Assembly (NCBI GenBank): GCA_964202965.1
Contig: CAXNKG010000004.1
Location: forward strand, 1 to 64,000
Direction of reading: 5' to 3'
Length of the DNA: 64,000 nucleotides
From: CAXNKG01 sp964202965
Lineage (GTDB): Bacteria > Acidobacteriota > Vicinamibacteria > Vicinamibacterales > UBA2999
The notes under the pieces were generated by a model. The model did not search any database and was not told the origin of the DNA. It was given only the letters and a program-made list of their open reading frames with translations. Shown piece after piece: positions 52,312 through 62,823 of this stretch; position 1 is the first letter of the stretch, and every line of letters starts with the position of its first letter. A program made the position numbers and the translations under genes.

Positions 52312-52696
52312 CGGGCGCGAGGATTCCGTCGCGAAGCTGGTAGGCGCGGAACTCCAGCGGCGCGGACCCCTCAACGGGGCCCGCAATCACGTAGACGAAC
52401 TCCAGGAACGCCTGTTCGAGGTCGGTGGGCGACGGCACGGGCTGGCTGCGCGGATGCGAGTGATACCCGCCGACCACGGCCAATCCTTCCCCGTCGCTGC
52501 GGCATCGCCTGATCGCCGCAAAATAATCGTCAGGAGCAATCTCGTACCGCCGCGACGGATCGACGGCGACGTTCCGCGCCGGCACCGCCTCGACAATCTC
52601 GGTTGCCGTCCCAAGAAGTAAGCCGCAACACTCCTGCGGCGCATCACGGCGCGCGTGCGCTTCGATGACCTCCAGGACGCCGCGGTGGACCTTCAT
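52289..52696 (-). CDS. JAMM/MPN+ metalloprotease (Mov34 family)
   Basis: A 135-residue protein with a complete JAMM zinc site: Glu22 ('APQECCGLLLG'), His79-Ser-His81, then seven residues to Ser89 and Asp92 ('GYHSHPRSQPVPSPTD'). Prokaryotic stand-alone JAMM proteins cleave isopeptide or thiocarboxylate-linked partners in sulfur-carrier and ubiquitin-like pathways, or cysteine-carrier adducts; no ThiS-like protein is near. Start ATG 52696 lies 18 bases from the start of the divergent acyl-CoA synthetase gene. Confidence 0.9.
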   Translation of the reverse strand: MKVHRGVLEVIEAHARRDAPQECCGLLLGTATEIVEAVPARNVAVDPSRRYEIAPDDYFAAIRRCRSDGEGLAVVGGYHSHPRSQPVPSPTDLEQAFLEFVYVIAGPVEGSAPLEFRAYQLRDGILAPATCSIAD

Positions 52697-52714
52697 CACA
52701 CTAATATTGCTCCG
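52697..52714. promoter_or_regulatory. 18-base divergent gap with AATATT core
   Basis: The start codons of the JAMM gene (minus) and the acyl-CoA synthetase gene (plus) are only 18 bases apart. The gap contains TAATAT (52702-52707), readable as a -10 box for the plus strand, with the symmetric AATATT core. Each promoter must overlap the other gene, and both mRNAs would be leaderless or nearly so. Confidence 0.35.
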
Positions 52715-54688
52715 ATGAGTCACGAGTTCGCCTTCGGGGGTGAGGTCGCCTGGCGCCCCACCGCCGAATACCGCGATGGCAGCCGGCTCGCGACGTTCAT
52801 CGCCAGGCACGGGATTCACGACTACGACGACCTCCTCCGGCGCTCGGTCTCCGACCCCGAGTGGTTCTGGCCTGCCGTCTTCGACGACCTCGGCATTGTC
52901 TTCTATGAGCCCTACACGCAGCTGCTCGATACCTCACGCGGCGTGGCCTGGGCACGATGGTGCATCGGCGGACGCCTCAACATCGTCCACAACTGCCTCG
53001 ACAAGTGGATCGGCACGCCCACAGAGCACAAGGTGGCGCTGCGCTGGGAGGGCGAGGAAGGGACCGTCCGCCAGCTGACCTACGGCGAGCTGTACCGCGA
53101 CGTGAACCGGTGCGCCAACGCGCTGCTCGAGCTTGGTGTGGTCAAGGGCGACCGCGTGGCGCTCTTCATGCCGATGTGTCCGGAGCTCGTCGTCGCCTTC
53201 TTCGCCATCGTCAAGATTGGCGCCTGTATCCTCCCGCTGTTCTCCGGCTACGGCGCCGATGCGGTCACCGCGCGCCTGACGGATGCAGAGGCGAGCGTCA
53301 TCGTGACGGCCGACGGATTCTGGCGCCGCGGCCAGGCGATAGGCATGAAGGCCGTTGCCGACGAAGCGGCCGCGGCGGTGCCGTCGGTGCGCCTGATGAT
53401 CGTGGTGGACCGGATTGGCGCGGCGGTCCCGATGCGCGCCGGGCGCGATCATCGGTGGGCGGATCTCGTGCCGCGGCAGTCAGACCGGTGCGAGACGCTG
53501 CGTACCGAGGCAGAGGATCCGCTGATGATCATCTACACCTCGGGCACGAGCGGCCGGCCCAAGGGCGCCGTGCACACGCACTGCGGGTTCCCGATCAAGG
53601 CGGCGCAGGACATCGCGCAGTGTCTCGACGTGCAGGCGGCCGACACAATGTTCTGGATCACTGACATGGGCTGGATGATGGGCCCGTGGGAAGTATTCGG
53701 CATGACGCTGCTCGGCGGCACGATGGTGATCTACGACGGCGCGCTCGACTACCCTGGCCCCGATCGCCTCTGGTCGCTCGTTGCGCGGCACGGCGTCAGT
53801 GTCCTGGGCGTCTCCCCCACCTTGATTCGCGCGCTCATGCGGCACGGCGAAGCGCCCGTGCGGCTCCACGATCTCTCGTCTCTGCGCATCATGGCGTCGA
53901 CCGGAGAGCCGTGGAACCCGGAGTCGTGGCGATGGCTGTTCGAGACCACCGGGAACGGACGGATTCCCATCCTCAACTACTCGGGTGGCACCGAGGTGTC
54001 CGGCGGCCTCGTCTCCGGCAACGTCCTGACCGCCATCAAGCCGTGCTCGTTTGCCGGCCCACCGCCCGGTATCGCCGCCGACGTCGTGGACGACCAGGGA
54101 CGATCGATTCGAAACCAGGTCGGCGAGCTCGTCGTGCGGGCGCCCTGGATTGGCATGACGCGCGGCTTCTGGCGGGATCCCGACCGCTACGAGCAGACCT
54201 ACTGGTCGCGCTTTCCCGGCGTCTGGGTCCACGGCGACTGGGCCGCCATCGATGACGATGGGCTCTGGTACATACTGGGCCGCTCTGACGACACCATCAA
54301 GCTTGCGGGCAAGCGGCTCGGTCCCGCGGAGGTCGAATCCATTCTCGTCGAGCATCCGGCGGTGCTCGAGGCGGCGGCGATCGGCGTGCCCGACCCGGAA
54401 AGAGGACAGGCGCTTGTCTGCTTCTGTGTCCTGCGCCCAGGCCAGACGGCGTCCCCCACGCTCGCCGGCGAGCTTCAGGCGATGGTCGCCTCTCGCCTCG
54501 GCAAGCCGCTGCGCCCTGCAGCCGTCGAATTCGTGGCGGATCTGCCCAAGACGCGGAACGCCAAGGTCATGCGCCGCGTGATCAAGTCGGCCTATCTCGG
54601 TCAGGATCCCGGCGACCTGTCGTCGCTCGAGAATCCGCAGGCCGTCGACGACATTCGCGCGCTTCGGCACGGGACGGCGCGGCCATGA
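52715..54688 (+). CDS. AMP-forming acyl-CoA synthetase (acetyl/propionyl-type)
   Basis: A 657-residue ANL-superfamily ligase that activates a carboxylic acid through an acyl-adenylate. Motifs: 'IIYTSGTSGRPKGAVHTHCG' (P-loop), 'NYSGGTEVSGG', 'WVHGDWAAIDDDGLWYILGRSDD' and the catalytic C-terminal Lys in 'LPKTRNAKVMRRVIK'. The N-terminal ACAS-like segment ('WFWPAVFDDLGIVFYEPY') points to short-chain substrates. The upstream MRFDDLQDA frame is antisense to the JAMM gene, so I start at ATG 52715. It may feed products of peptide or ester breakdown into CoA metabolism; a small gene follows with an ATGA overlap. Confidence 0.92.
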   Translation: MSHEFAFGGEVAWRPTAEYRDGSRLATFIARHGIHDYDDLLRRSVSDPEWFWPAVFDDLGIVFYEPYTQLLDTSRGVAWARWCIGGRLNIVHNCLDKWIGTPTEHKVALRWEGEEGTVRQLTYGELYRDVNRCANALLELGVVKGDRVALFMPMCPELVVAFFAIVKIGACILPLFSGYGADAVTARLTDAEASVIVTADGFWRRGQAIGMKAVADEAAAAVPSVRLMIVVDRIGAAVPMRAGRDHRWADLVPRQSDRCETLRTEAEDPLMIIYTSGTSGRPKGAVHTHCGFPIKAAQDIAQCLDVQAADTMFWITDMGWMMGPWEVFGMTLLGGTMVIYDGALDYPGPDRLWSLVARHGVSVLGVSPTLIRALMRHGEAPVRLHDLSSLRIMASTGEPWNPESWRWLFETTGNGRIPILNYSGGTEVSGGLVSGNVLTAIKPCSFAGPPPGIAADVVDDQGRSIRNQVGELVVRAPWIGMTRGFWRDPDRYEQTYWSRFPGVWVHGDWAAIDDDGLWYILGRSDDTIKLAGKRLGPAEVESILVEHPAVLEAAAIGVPDPERGQALVCFCVLRPGQTASPTLAGELQAMVASRLGKPLRPAAVEFVADLPKTRNAKVMRRVIKSAYLGQDPGDLSSLENPQAVDDIRALRHGTARP

Positions 54689-54888
54689 ACCGGCGGACCG
54701 CGATGCGCCTGGCCGCCGCCGACATCGATGTCGGGCGATTCGGGGCCTGGACCAACCCCGAGCGTACGGCATGGAACATGGTTCGCCTCTACGCGGAATT
54801 TGGCGATAGGCTGAGACCTGAGACCGATGTGGCGGCCCAGAACGAGGCCGTCGCGGAGTACACCCGTTTGACACGTTCGAGAGGCTAA
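54685..54888 (+). CDS. Small protein of unknown function
   Basis: A 67-residue, soluble, Arg/Ala-rich protein (MNRRTAMRLAAADIDVGR..., AWNMVRLYAEFGDRLRPET). It overlaps the acyl-CoA synthetase stop by four bases (ATGA) and ends four bases before the first binding-protein gene, so it is very likely expressed. The C-terminal 'RLYAEFGDRLRPETDV' faintly recalls the tail of FGGY sugar kinases, so it could be a remnant, but no other part of such a kinase is present. Unrecognised. Confidence 0.55.
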   Translation: MNRRTAMRLAAADIDVGRFGAWTNPERTAWNMVRLYAEFGDRLRPETDVAAQNEAVAEYTRLTRSRG

Positions 54889-54892
54889 TCCG

Positions 54893-56860
54893 ATGCGCCT
54901 GTTCTCATATGCAGCCCTTCTCGCGCTTCTGGCCACACTTTCCGCGGCGTGCGGCGGAGGCTCACAGCCGCAGAACCAGCAGGCGCCCTCGGCAGCCCAG
55001 TCGGGCGGTGGATCGGCGGCTTCGACCGACAAGAACGCGTATCCCGTGTTTCCCGATGCCGACAACGGCGCGGATCCCGCCGTGCCGGCGGACCAGGGCG
55101 GGAGGGGGTTCACGGGTGAAGACTGGGAGACGAACACCGACTTCGATCTGATCGGTGACCCTCGCGCAGTCAAGGGCGGACAGTACCGTGAGGCGTACCT
55201 CGACTTCCCCACAACCCTGCGCTATCGGGGCCCGAACGTCACGGAATTCGGGTACATGGTGAACACGCTTGCCTATGAGTCGCTGCTGACCCTCCATCCA
55301 ACGTCACTCGAATGGATGCCGAGCCTGGCGACTCACTGGCAGATCTCCCCTGACCGGCTGACGTACCGCTTCCGACTCGACCCCAACGCCCGATGGTCCG
55401 ACGGGCAGCCCGTCGTGGCCGAGGATGTCGTCGCTACATGGTCGCTGATGATGGACAAGGGCCTGCAGGACCCGGCGGCTTCGCTTGTGTTCGCGAAGTA
55501 CCAGAAGCCGGTTGCAGAGAGCAAGTACCTCGTCAGCGTGACGAGCACCCAGTTGAACTGGCGGAACTTTCTCTATTTCTCCGGTATGCCGCTCTATCCC
55601 GCGCACGTCCTCAAGAGCATCGACGGCGCCCGATACATCAAGGAATACAACTACAAGATGCTGCCGGGAACCGGCGCGTACATCGTCACCGAAAAGGACA
55701 TCGACCGCGGCAATCGCATCACGATTCGGCGCCGCGGCGATTACTGGGCGGCCAAGTACCGCCGTAACATCGGTCTCAATAACTTTGACGAGATACAGGA
55801 AATCTCGGTCCGTGACGAGAACCTCGCGCTCGAGATGTTCAAGCGAGGCGATCTCGACTTCCATCTCGTCCGCGTCGCGCGCGAGTGGATCGAAGAGATG
55901 AATTTCGACCGCATCCAGCGGGGACTCATTCAAAAGCGGAAGGTATTCAACGAGTACCCGCAGAGCACCTATGGGATTGCGTTCAACACGCGGCGGCAGC
56001 CATGGGATGACATCCGCGTCCGCCGCGCCATGACGCATCTGCTCAACCGTGAACTCTTGATTGCAAAGATCTTCTACAACGAGTACCAGCCCAAGCACTC
56101 GCACTTCTTTGGCGCGTACGCGAATCCCAGCAACTCGAAAGACCTGTACGACCCCAAGACGGCGCTGGCGCTACTGGCCGAGGCGGGGTGGAAGGACCGC
56201 GATGCTCAGGGTCGGCTCGTGAGGAACGGCCGGCCCCTCACCATGGAACTGCTGTATTACAGCAAGACACAGGAGCCGGCATTTACGATCTATCAGGAGG
56301 ATCTCCGCAAGGTGGGGATCGCGCTCAATCTCAGGCTCGTCACGTTCGAGACAATGGGACGACTGATGGACGACCAGCAGTTCGACACCGTCATTGTCGG
56401 GTATACCGGCCTGCTCTTCCCGAATCCTGAGACCCAGTTCCACTCCGCCCTGGCCGATCAGAAGTCCTCCGGAAATCTGACGGGATTCAAGAACCCACGC
56501 GTCGACGAGTTGCTGAAGACGTACGACACCGAGTTCGATCAGCCGAGGCGCGAAGCGATCATCCGCGAGATCGACGGCATCGTCACGAACCAGCATCACT
56601 GGGCCCTCGCGTGGGACGGGCCGTTCACCCGCATCGCGTTCGCTAACAAGTTCGGCTTTCCCGACTACTACATCACCCGGTACGGCGACAACCGCGACCC
56701 GCTCACACTATGGTGGCTAGACCCGGAGAAGGCCCGCGAACTGGCCCAAGCCGGGCAGGACGCGAACGCGAAGATGCCGGTCGGCACGACCGACGTCCAC
56801 TACTGGGAAGCCTGGGTCACAGAACGGGGCGGCGGCGGCACAGCGGTGATCACCCGTTAG
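54893..56860 (+). CDS. Peptide ABC transporter substrate-binding lipoprotein 1 (YejA-like)
   Basis: A 655-residue SBP_bac_5 protein. The signal peptide ends in the lipobox LSAAC (Cys20), so it is anchored to a membrane. A low-complexity linker leads to 'GGRGFTGEDWETNTDFDLIGDP' (in parts) and 'AVKGGQYREAYLDFPTTLRY', followed by the peptide-binding body ('YRFRLDPNARWSDGQPVVAEDVV'). The C-terminal sequence is close to the second binding protein (57919-59892), so the two arose by duplication. First of the six-gene importer; the permeases resemble YejB and YejE, whose partners take up microcin C and oligopeptides. Confidence 0.9.
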   Translation: MRLFSYAALLALLATLSAACGGGSQPQNQQAPSAAQSGGGSAASTDKNAYPVFPDADNGADPAVPADQGGRGFTGEDWETNTDFDLIGDPRAVKGGQYREAYLDFPTTLRYRGPNVTEFGYMVNTLAYESLLTLHPTSLEWMPSLATHWQISPDRLTYRFRLDPNARWSDGQPVVAEDVVATWSLMMDKGLQDPAASLVFAKYQKPVAESKYLVSVTSTQLNWRNFLYFSGMPLYPAHVLKSIDGARYIKEYNYKMLPGTGAYIVTEKDIDRGNRITIRRRGDYWAAKYRRNIGLNNFDEIQEISVRDENLALEMFKRGDLDFHLVRVAREWIEEMNFDRIQRGLIQKRKVFNEYPQSTYGIAFNTRRQPWDDIRVRRAMTHLLNRELLIAKIFYNEYQPKHSHFFGAYANPSNSKDLYDPKTALALLAEAGWKDRDAQGRLVRNGRPLTMELLYYSKTQEPAFTIYQEDLRKVGIALNLRLVTFETMGRLMDDQQFDTVIVGYTGLLFPNPETQFHSALADQKSSGNLTGFKNPRVDELLKTYDTEFDQPRREAIIREIDGIVTNQHHWALAWDGPFTRIAFANKFGFPDYYITRYGDNRDPLTLWWLDPEKARELAQAGQDANAKMPVGTTDVHYWEAWVTERGGGGTAVITR

Positions 56861-56875
56861 GGCGGCTGCTGGCGC

Positions 56876-57907
56876 ATGGCAGGGTATTTCGTCAGAAGGC
56901 TCCTCCTCATCATCCCGACGTTCATCGGGATCACGCTCGCTGTCTTCGTGATTACGCACTTCGTTCCGGGCGGTCCGGTCGAGCGCCAGATCATGCGCTA
57001 CCGAATGGCCGCCATCACCGAAGGTGGCGCCTCCGGTGGGGCGGGCGGCGCGAACGTATCACTGCCGGAGGAGGCGATCGAGGAGATCCGTCGCTTTTAT
57101 GGCTTCGACAAGCCGGTCCACATCCGCTACATCGAATGGCTTGGCAACGTGGTCCGGCTCGATCTGGGCAACTCTTACGTCTACCAGGAGCCCGTCTGGG
57201 ACGTCATCAAGTCCCGATTTCCCATTTCTATCACGCTCGGCTTGACTGGATTCCTCCTGAGTTATCTCGTGTGCGTGCCGCTCGGCGTACTCAAGGCCGT
57301 CCTGCATCGGTCACAGTTCGATTTCGTCAGCAGCTTCCTGGTCTTCCTCGGATACTCCGTCCCGGGATGGGCGCTGGGCACCGCACTGCTGGTTTTGCTC
57401 GGCGGCGGCAGCTTCTGGGACGTGTTTCCGCTTGGCGGATTCAGACCGAACGACTGGGAATATCTCAGCTTCCCGCAAAAGGTGGCCGGGCAGCTCGAAC
57501 ACATGTTCCTGCCGGTGCTCTGCTACATGGTCGGGTCGTTTGCGACACTGACGATCCTGACGAAGAACTCCCTGCTTGAGAACCTCGGGCAGGACTACGT
57601 GCGGACCGCCTTTGCCAAGGGGCTCGACGAGCGACGAGTCATCTTCGTTCACGCGCTCAGGAATTCGCTCATTCCCATCGCGACCGGACTGGGGCACGTG
57701 TTCAGTCTGATTCTCGCGGGCTCGTTCCTAATTGAGCGGGTCTTCAATATCGACGGCATGGGGTACCTCGGCTACACATCGATCCTGCAGCGCGACTACC
57801 CCGTCGCCCTCGGCATCCTGGTGATCGGAAGCCTTCTCATGCTGGTGGGCAACATCCTGTCCGACATGATCTACGCCGCCATCGATCCGCGCATTCGGTT
57901 CAAGTAA
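56876..57907 (+). CDS. ABC transporter permease, YejB/DppB-like
   Basis: A 343-residue inner-membrane permease with six membrane segments. It opens GYFVRRLLLIIPTFIGITL and has the extended first periplasmic loop and 'FPLGGFRPNDWEYLSFPQKVAGQLEHM' (in parts) that mark the YejB branch rather than DppB proper. The EAA-type cytosolic loop 'DYVRTAFAKGLDERRVIFVHALRNS' contacts the ATPases. It lies between two binding-protein genes, 15 bases after the first. Confidence 0.9.
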   Translation: MAGYFVRRLLLIIPTFIGITLAVFVITHFVPGGPVERQIMRYRMAAITEGGASGGAGGANVSLPEEAIEEIRRFYGFDKPVHIRYIEWLGNVVRLDLGNSYVYQEPVWDVIKSRFPISITLGLTGFLLSYLVCVPLGVLKAVLHRSQFDFVSSFLVFLGYSVPGWALGTALLVLLGGGSFWDVFPLGGFRPNDWEYLSFPQKVAGQLEHMFLPVLCYMVGSFATLTILTKNSLLENLGQDYVRTAFAKGLDERRVIFVHALRNSLIPIATGLGHVFSLILAGSFLIERVFNIDGMGYLGYTSILQRDYPVALGILVIGSLLMLVGNILSDMIYAAIDPRIRFK

Positions 57908-57918
57908 AGGGGCATCAG

Positions 57919-59892
57919 ATGCGGCGCGTCCTACCGGTCTTCATTCTTCTCGCTATCTCCGCGTGCGGCGGCGGTGGAAATGCCGACAGCGCCGATCGCG
58001 GCGCCACGCCGTCGACCAATGGCAGCAGTGCCGCGTCGGCGGACAAGGCCGCTTATGCGGTGTTTCCGGAAGCCGACAGCGGCGCCGATCCATCGGTACC
58101 GGCGGCGCAGGGCGGGCGCGGCTTCACCGGCGAAGGGTGGGAGACCAACACCGACTACGACCTGATCGGCGATCCCCGCGCCGTCAAGGGTGGTGTGCTG
58201 CGGCAGGCGATGATGACCGATTTCCCCGCCACCCTCCGCTACTACGGCCCGAATATCTCGGCATGGAACCTCCACCTCAACGAGCTGGTCTACGAGGGGC
58301 TCGTGTATCTGCACCCGACGACGCTCGAATACATCCCAGGGCTGGCGACCCACTGGCAGGTTTCCGAGGACCGCCGCACGTTCCGCTTTCGGCTCAACCC
58401 GAACGCGCGCTGGGCCGACGGCATGCCCGTCATCGCCGATGACGTCGTCGCGAGCTGGCGGCTGTCGGTGGACAAGAGCCTGCAGGATCCGGCACGGAAT
58501 CTGACGTACGAGAAGTTCGAATCGCCTGTCGCCGAGAGCAAGTACATCGTCTCCGTGCGCGCCAAGAGCGACAACTGGCAGAACTTCCTGTACTTCTCGA
58601 CGGCGGCGAACATTGGTGGCCTGTTCATCATGCCGGCGCATGCGCTCAAGGGGATCACGGGGGACGCCTACATCAAGCAATACAACTACAGGATGCTCCC
58701 CGGCAGTGGACCTTATGCGGTGGCCGAGCAGGATGTCGACAAAGGCCGGCAGCTCCGAATCCGCCGGCGCAACGACTACTGGGCCGCGAACCATCGCCGC
58801 AATACCGGCCTGCACAACTTTGATGAGATCCAGCAGCAGGTCGTCCGCGATCGGAACCTCGAGTTCGAGATGTTCAAGCGCGGCGACATCGACTGGTACT
58901 TCGTGCAACGGGCCCAGATGTGGGTGCAGGAGCTGAATTTCACCAACATCCAGCGCGGCCTCAACCAGAAGCGGAAGATCTGGAACCACAACCCGGTCGG
59001 GATAGCCGGGACCGCCTTCAATACGAGGCAGGCTCCGTACAACGACGTCCGGGTCCGGCGAGCGCTGCGACATCTGTATAACCGCGAGTCGATGGTCGAG
59101 AAGATGATGTTCAACGAGTACACGCTCATCGACTCGTTCTTCCCGGCCAGCCCGTATGAGAACCCCGCCAACGAAAAGATTCGTTACAGCCCGGATCGGG
59201 CCCTCCAGTTGCTCGCCGAGGCGGGCTGGAAGGAGCGGGATGCAAATGGGCGGCTCGTGAAAGGCGGTGTGCCGTTGACGATCGAGATCGTCTACGCCCA
59301 GCAGGCGTCAGAGCGCTACTTCACGATCTTCCAGGAAGACCTGCGGAGGGTCGGGATCACGCTCAACCTCCGGTTCACGACCTGGGAGACGCTAATCAAG
59401 CTGCTCGACGATCGCGCATTCGGCATGGCAAGCATCGCCTATACCGGCGAGCTGTTTCCGACACCAGACGTGAACTGGCTGGGATCCCTGGCCGACCAGA
59501 AGAACAACAACAACATCACCGGCTTCAGGAACGCCCGCGCCGACCAGATCATGCAGCAATACCAGACGACGTTCGACATCGCGGCGCGGACAGCGCTGCT
59601 TCGCGAACTGGACCGCATCATGACGGCCGATCACCACTGGCTCTTCGAATGGACAGCGCCGTACGAGCGGATCGTCTACTGGCAGAAGTTCGGTCAGCCG
59701 CAGGGCCTCCTGACCCGCGTCGGCGATACCCGTGATCTCATGAGGCTCTGGTGGAGCGACGCCGAACGGGGCCGGAAGCTCGACGCCGCGCGGAAGGACC
59801 AGACCCTCACGCTCGGCGAAGGGCCGAGTGACGACCGGCACTGGCTCGAGTTCGCGCGGCGCGAGTCAGAGGGGACACCAGGCGCCAGGTGA
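57919..59892 (+). CDS. Peptide ABC transporter substrate-binding lipoprotein 2 (YejA-like)
   Basis: A 657-residue paralogue of the first binding protein. The lipobox is ISAC (Cys15). It keeps the same order of segments: low-complexity linker, 'AVFPEADSGADPSVPAAQG', 'FTGEGWETNTDYDLIGDPRA', 'KGGVLRQAMMTDFPATLRYY', and 'TFRFRLNPNARWADGMPVIADD'. The pocket-lining regions differ more than the framework, so it probably binds other peptides. It sits between the two permease genes, 11 bases after YejB-like and overlapping YejE-like by four bases. Confidence 0.9.
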   Translation: MRRVLPVFILLAISACGGGGNADSADRGATPSTNGSSAASADKAAYAVFPEADSGADPSVPAAQGGRGFTGEGWETNTDYDLIGDPRAVKGGVLRQAMMTDFPATLRYYGPNISAWNLHLNELVYEGLVYLHPTTLEYIPGLATHWQVSEDRRTFRFRLNPNARWADGMPVIADDVVASWRLSVDKSLQDPARNLTYEKFESPVAESKYIVSVRAKSDNWQNFLYFSTAANIGGLFIMPAHALKGITGDAYIKQYNYRMLPGSGPYAVAEQDVDKGRQLRIRRRNDYWAANHRRNTGLHNFDEIQQQVVRDRNLEFEMFKRGDIDWYFVQRAQMWVQELNFTNIQRGLNQKRKIWNHNPVGIAGTAFNTRQAPYNDVRVRRALRHLYNRESMVEKMMFNEYTLIDSFFPASPYENPANEKIRYSPDRALQLLAEAGWKERDANGRLVKGGVPLTIEIVYAQQASERYFTIFQEDLRRVGITLNLRFTTWETLIKLLDDRAFGMASIAYTGELFPTPDVNWLGSLADQKNNNNITGFRNARADQIMQQYQTTFDIAARTALLRELDRIMTADHHWLFEWTAPYERIVYWQKFGQPQGLLTRVGDTRDLMRLWWSDAERGRKLDAARKDQTLTLGEGPSDDRHWLEFARRESEGTPGAR

Positions 59893-60988
59893 GCGAACCG
59901 CTCGTCGAAACAGCGCCCGCGCGCGCCCCGGAGTCGATCTTCCGTCGCCGGCTCCGGAAGTTCCAGCGCATCAGGCGCGGCTACTACTCGTTCCTGATCA
60001 TCGTCGTCGCCTATGCGTTTTCGTTCACCCTGCCGGTGGTCTTCAATAACGTCGCCCTCGTCGTGAAGTACCAGGGGAGCTACTACTTCCCGATCTGGCG
60101 CTACTACCCGGCGGCCACATTCGGCCAGGCCGCCTTTGGCGAGCCGGACTACCGCGCGCTTGACGCGCAGCTCGAAGCCGCGGGCGCCGGCGACTGGGCG
60201 ATCATGCCGCTCGTCCCGTACAGCGCCAACGAGTCGCTCCTCGACCAGCCGGGATATCCACCGCATCCACCGTCCGGCGACCACATCTTCGGCACCGACG
60301 ACCGCGGCCGCGACGTCTTCGTGCGTCTCGCCTATGGGTTCAACGTCTCGCTGACGTTCGCGCTGCTGGTGATGCTGATTGCGGATGGCCTTGGCATCAT
60401 GATCGGCGGGCTTCTCGGCTACGTCAGCGGCAAGCTGGACATGTTCGGCCAGCGGTTTATCGAAATCTGGTCGTCGCTCCCGTTCCTGTACACGATCATC
60501 ATCGTCAGCTCGATCATCATTCCGGTCTACATTCCCGGACGCATGCTGGTTCTGCAGCCGTCGTTCTGGCTGCTCGTCATCATTCTGTCGGCGTTCGAGT
60601 GGATGGGGATCACGTACTACATCCGCGGCGAGTTTTACCGCGAAAAGGCCCGGGATTACGTGGCCGCGGCCATCGTGACGGGCGTCACGGCACCGAACAT
60701 CATGCTCAGGCACATTCTGCCGAACGCATTGACCCCGGTCGTCTCGTTCGCGCCGTTCACGATCGTGGCGAATATCGGAGCGCTCGTGGCGCTCGACTTT
60801 CTCGGCTTCGGCCTGCCGGCGCCGACGCCCAGCTGGGGGGAGCTGATCGGCCAGGGCATGGAGAACCTGACGAAGTGGTGGCTCGTGTTCTTTCCCCTCG
60901 GCGCGCTCTTCTCCACTCTCCTGCTGGTTGTCTTCATCGGTGAGGCTGTCCGCGAGGCCTTCGACCCGAAGGAGTACTCGCGACTCCG

Positions 60989-60992
<4 letters not shown>
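59889..60992 (+). CDS. ABC transporter permease, YejE/DppC-like
   Basis: A 367-residue permease. Its N-terminal basic patch (FRRRLRKFQRIRRGYYSFLIIV) and the long first periplasmic loop with 'VVKYQGSYYFPIWRYYPAATFGQ' and 'HIFGTDDRGRDVFVRLAYGF' match YejE of the microcin C importer. The membrane core and the EAA loop 'DYVAAAIVTGVTAPNIMLRHILPNA' follow. GTG start overlapping the previous stop (GTGA). Confidence 0.92.
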
Positions 60993-61970
<978 letters not shown>

Positions 61971-61978
<8 letters not shown>

Positions 61979-62822
61979 ACCGGACGTCATCCTTGACGTA
62001 CAGGACCTTCGGGTGCGCTTTCCCGTCTTCGGCGGCATCATCCCGCGCAAGACGAGCGAGGTGCGCGCGGTCGACGGCGTCTCGCTGACGCTGCACCGCG
62101 GCGAGACGATCGGACTGGTCGGAGAATCGGGCTGCGGCAAGACGACCGTCGGGCGGGCGATCGTCAACATCCTGAAGGCCATGAGTTACCGGGTCGACAT
62201 CGAGGGGCGGATTCTCTACCACCATCCCGACGGCATCGTCGACCTCCTGTCTCTCCGCCGTCGAGAGATGCGGAAGTACCGGTCCGACCTGCAGATGGTG
62301 TTTCAGGACCCGTATTCATCGCTCAATCCGCGCATGACGGTCGGCGCCATCATCGAGGAGCCGCTCAGGATTCACACGAAGCAGTCGAAGGCGGAGCGTC
62401 GCGACCGGGTGCACTGGCTGCTCGAGAAGGTGCGGCTGTCTCCCGCGCACGTCGCGCGGTATCCGCATGAATTTTCCGGCGGCCAGCGGCAGCGCATCGG
62501 CATCGCCCGCGCGCTGGCCACGAATCCCAAGATCGTGATTGCCGACGAGCCGGTCAGCGCGCTCGACGTCTCGATCCAGGCGCAGGTCATCAACCTGATG
62601 CAGGACCTCCAGGAGGAGTTCGGCCTGTCCTACATCTTCGTGTCGCACGATCTGTCGGTCGTGCGCCACATCTCCGACCGGATCTTCGTGATGTATTTCG
62701 GAAAGATCGTGGAATCGGGACCGGCCGACGATGTGTACAGCCGGCCCCAACACGAATATACGCAGACGTTGCTGGCCGCGGTCCCCCGACCGGACCCCGA
62801 TCACCGCCGACGTCGAGCGTGA
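61971..62822 (+). CDS. Oligopeptide ABC transporter ATP-binding protein, DppF-like
   Basis: A 283-residue ABC ATPase. Walker A GESGCGKT, 'MVFQDPYSSLNPRMTVG' (Q-loop), signature FSGGQRQRIGIA, Walker B 'IVIADEPVSALDVS', H-loop 'IFVSHDLSVVRH'. It lacks most of the cysteine extension. Start ATG 61971 (MDKPDVILDVQDLRV) overlaps the previous gene by eight bases; ATG 61959 is an alternative. It completes the six-gene importer; the next gene is convergent, one base away. Confidence 0.94.
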
Positions 62823-62823
62823 T

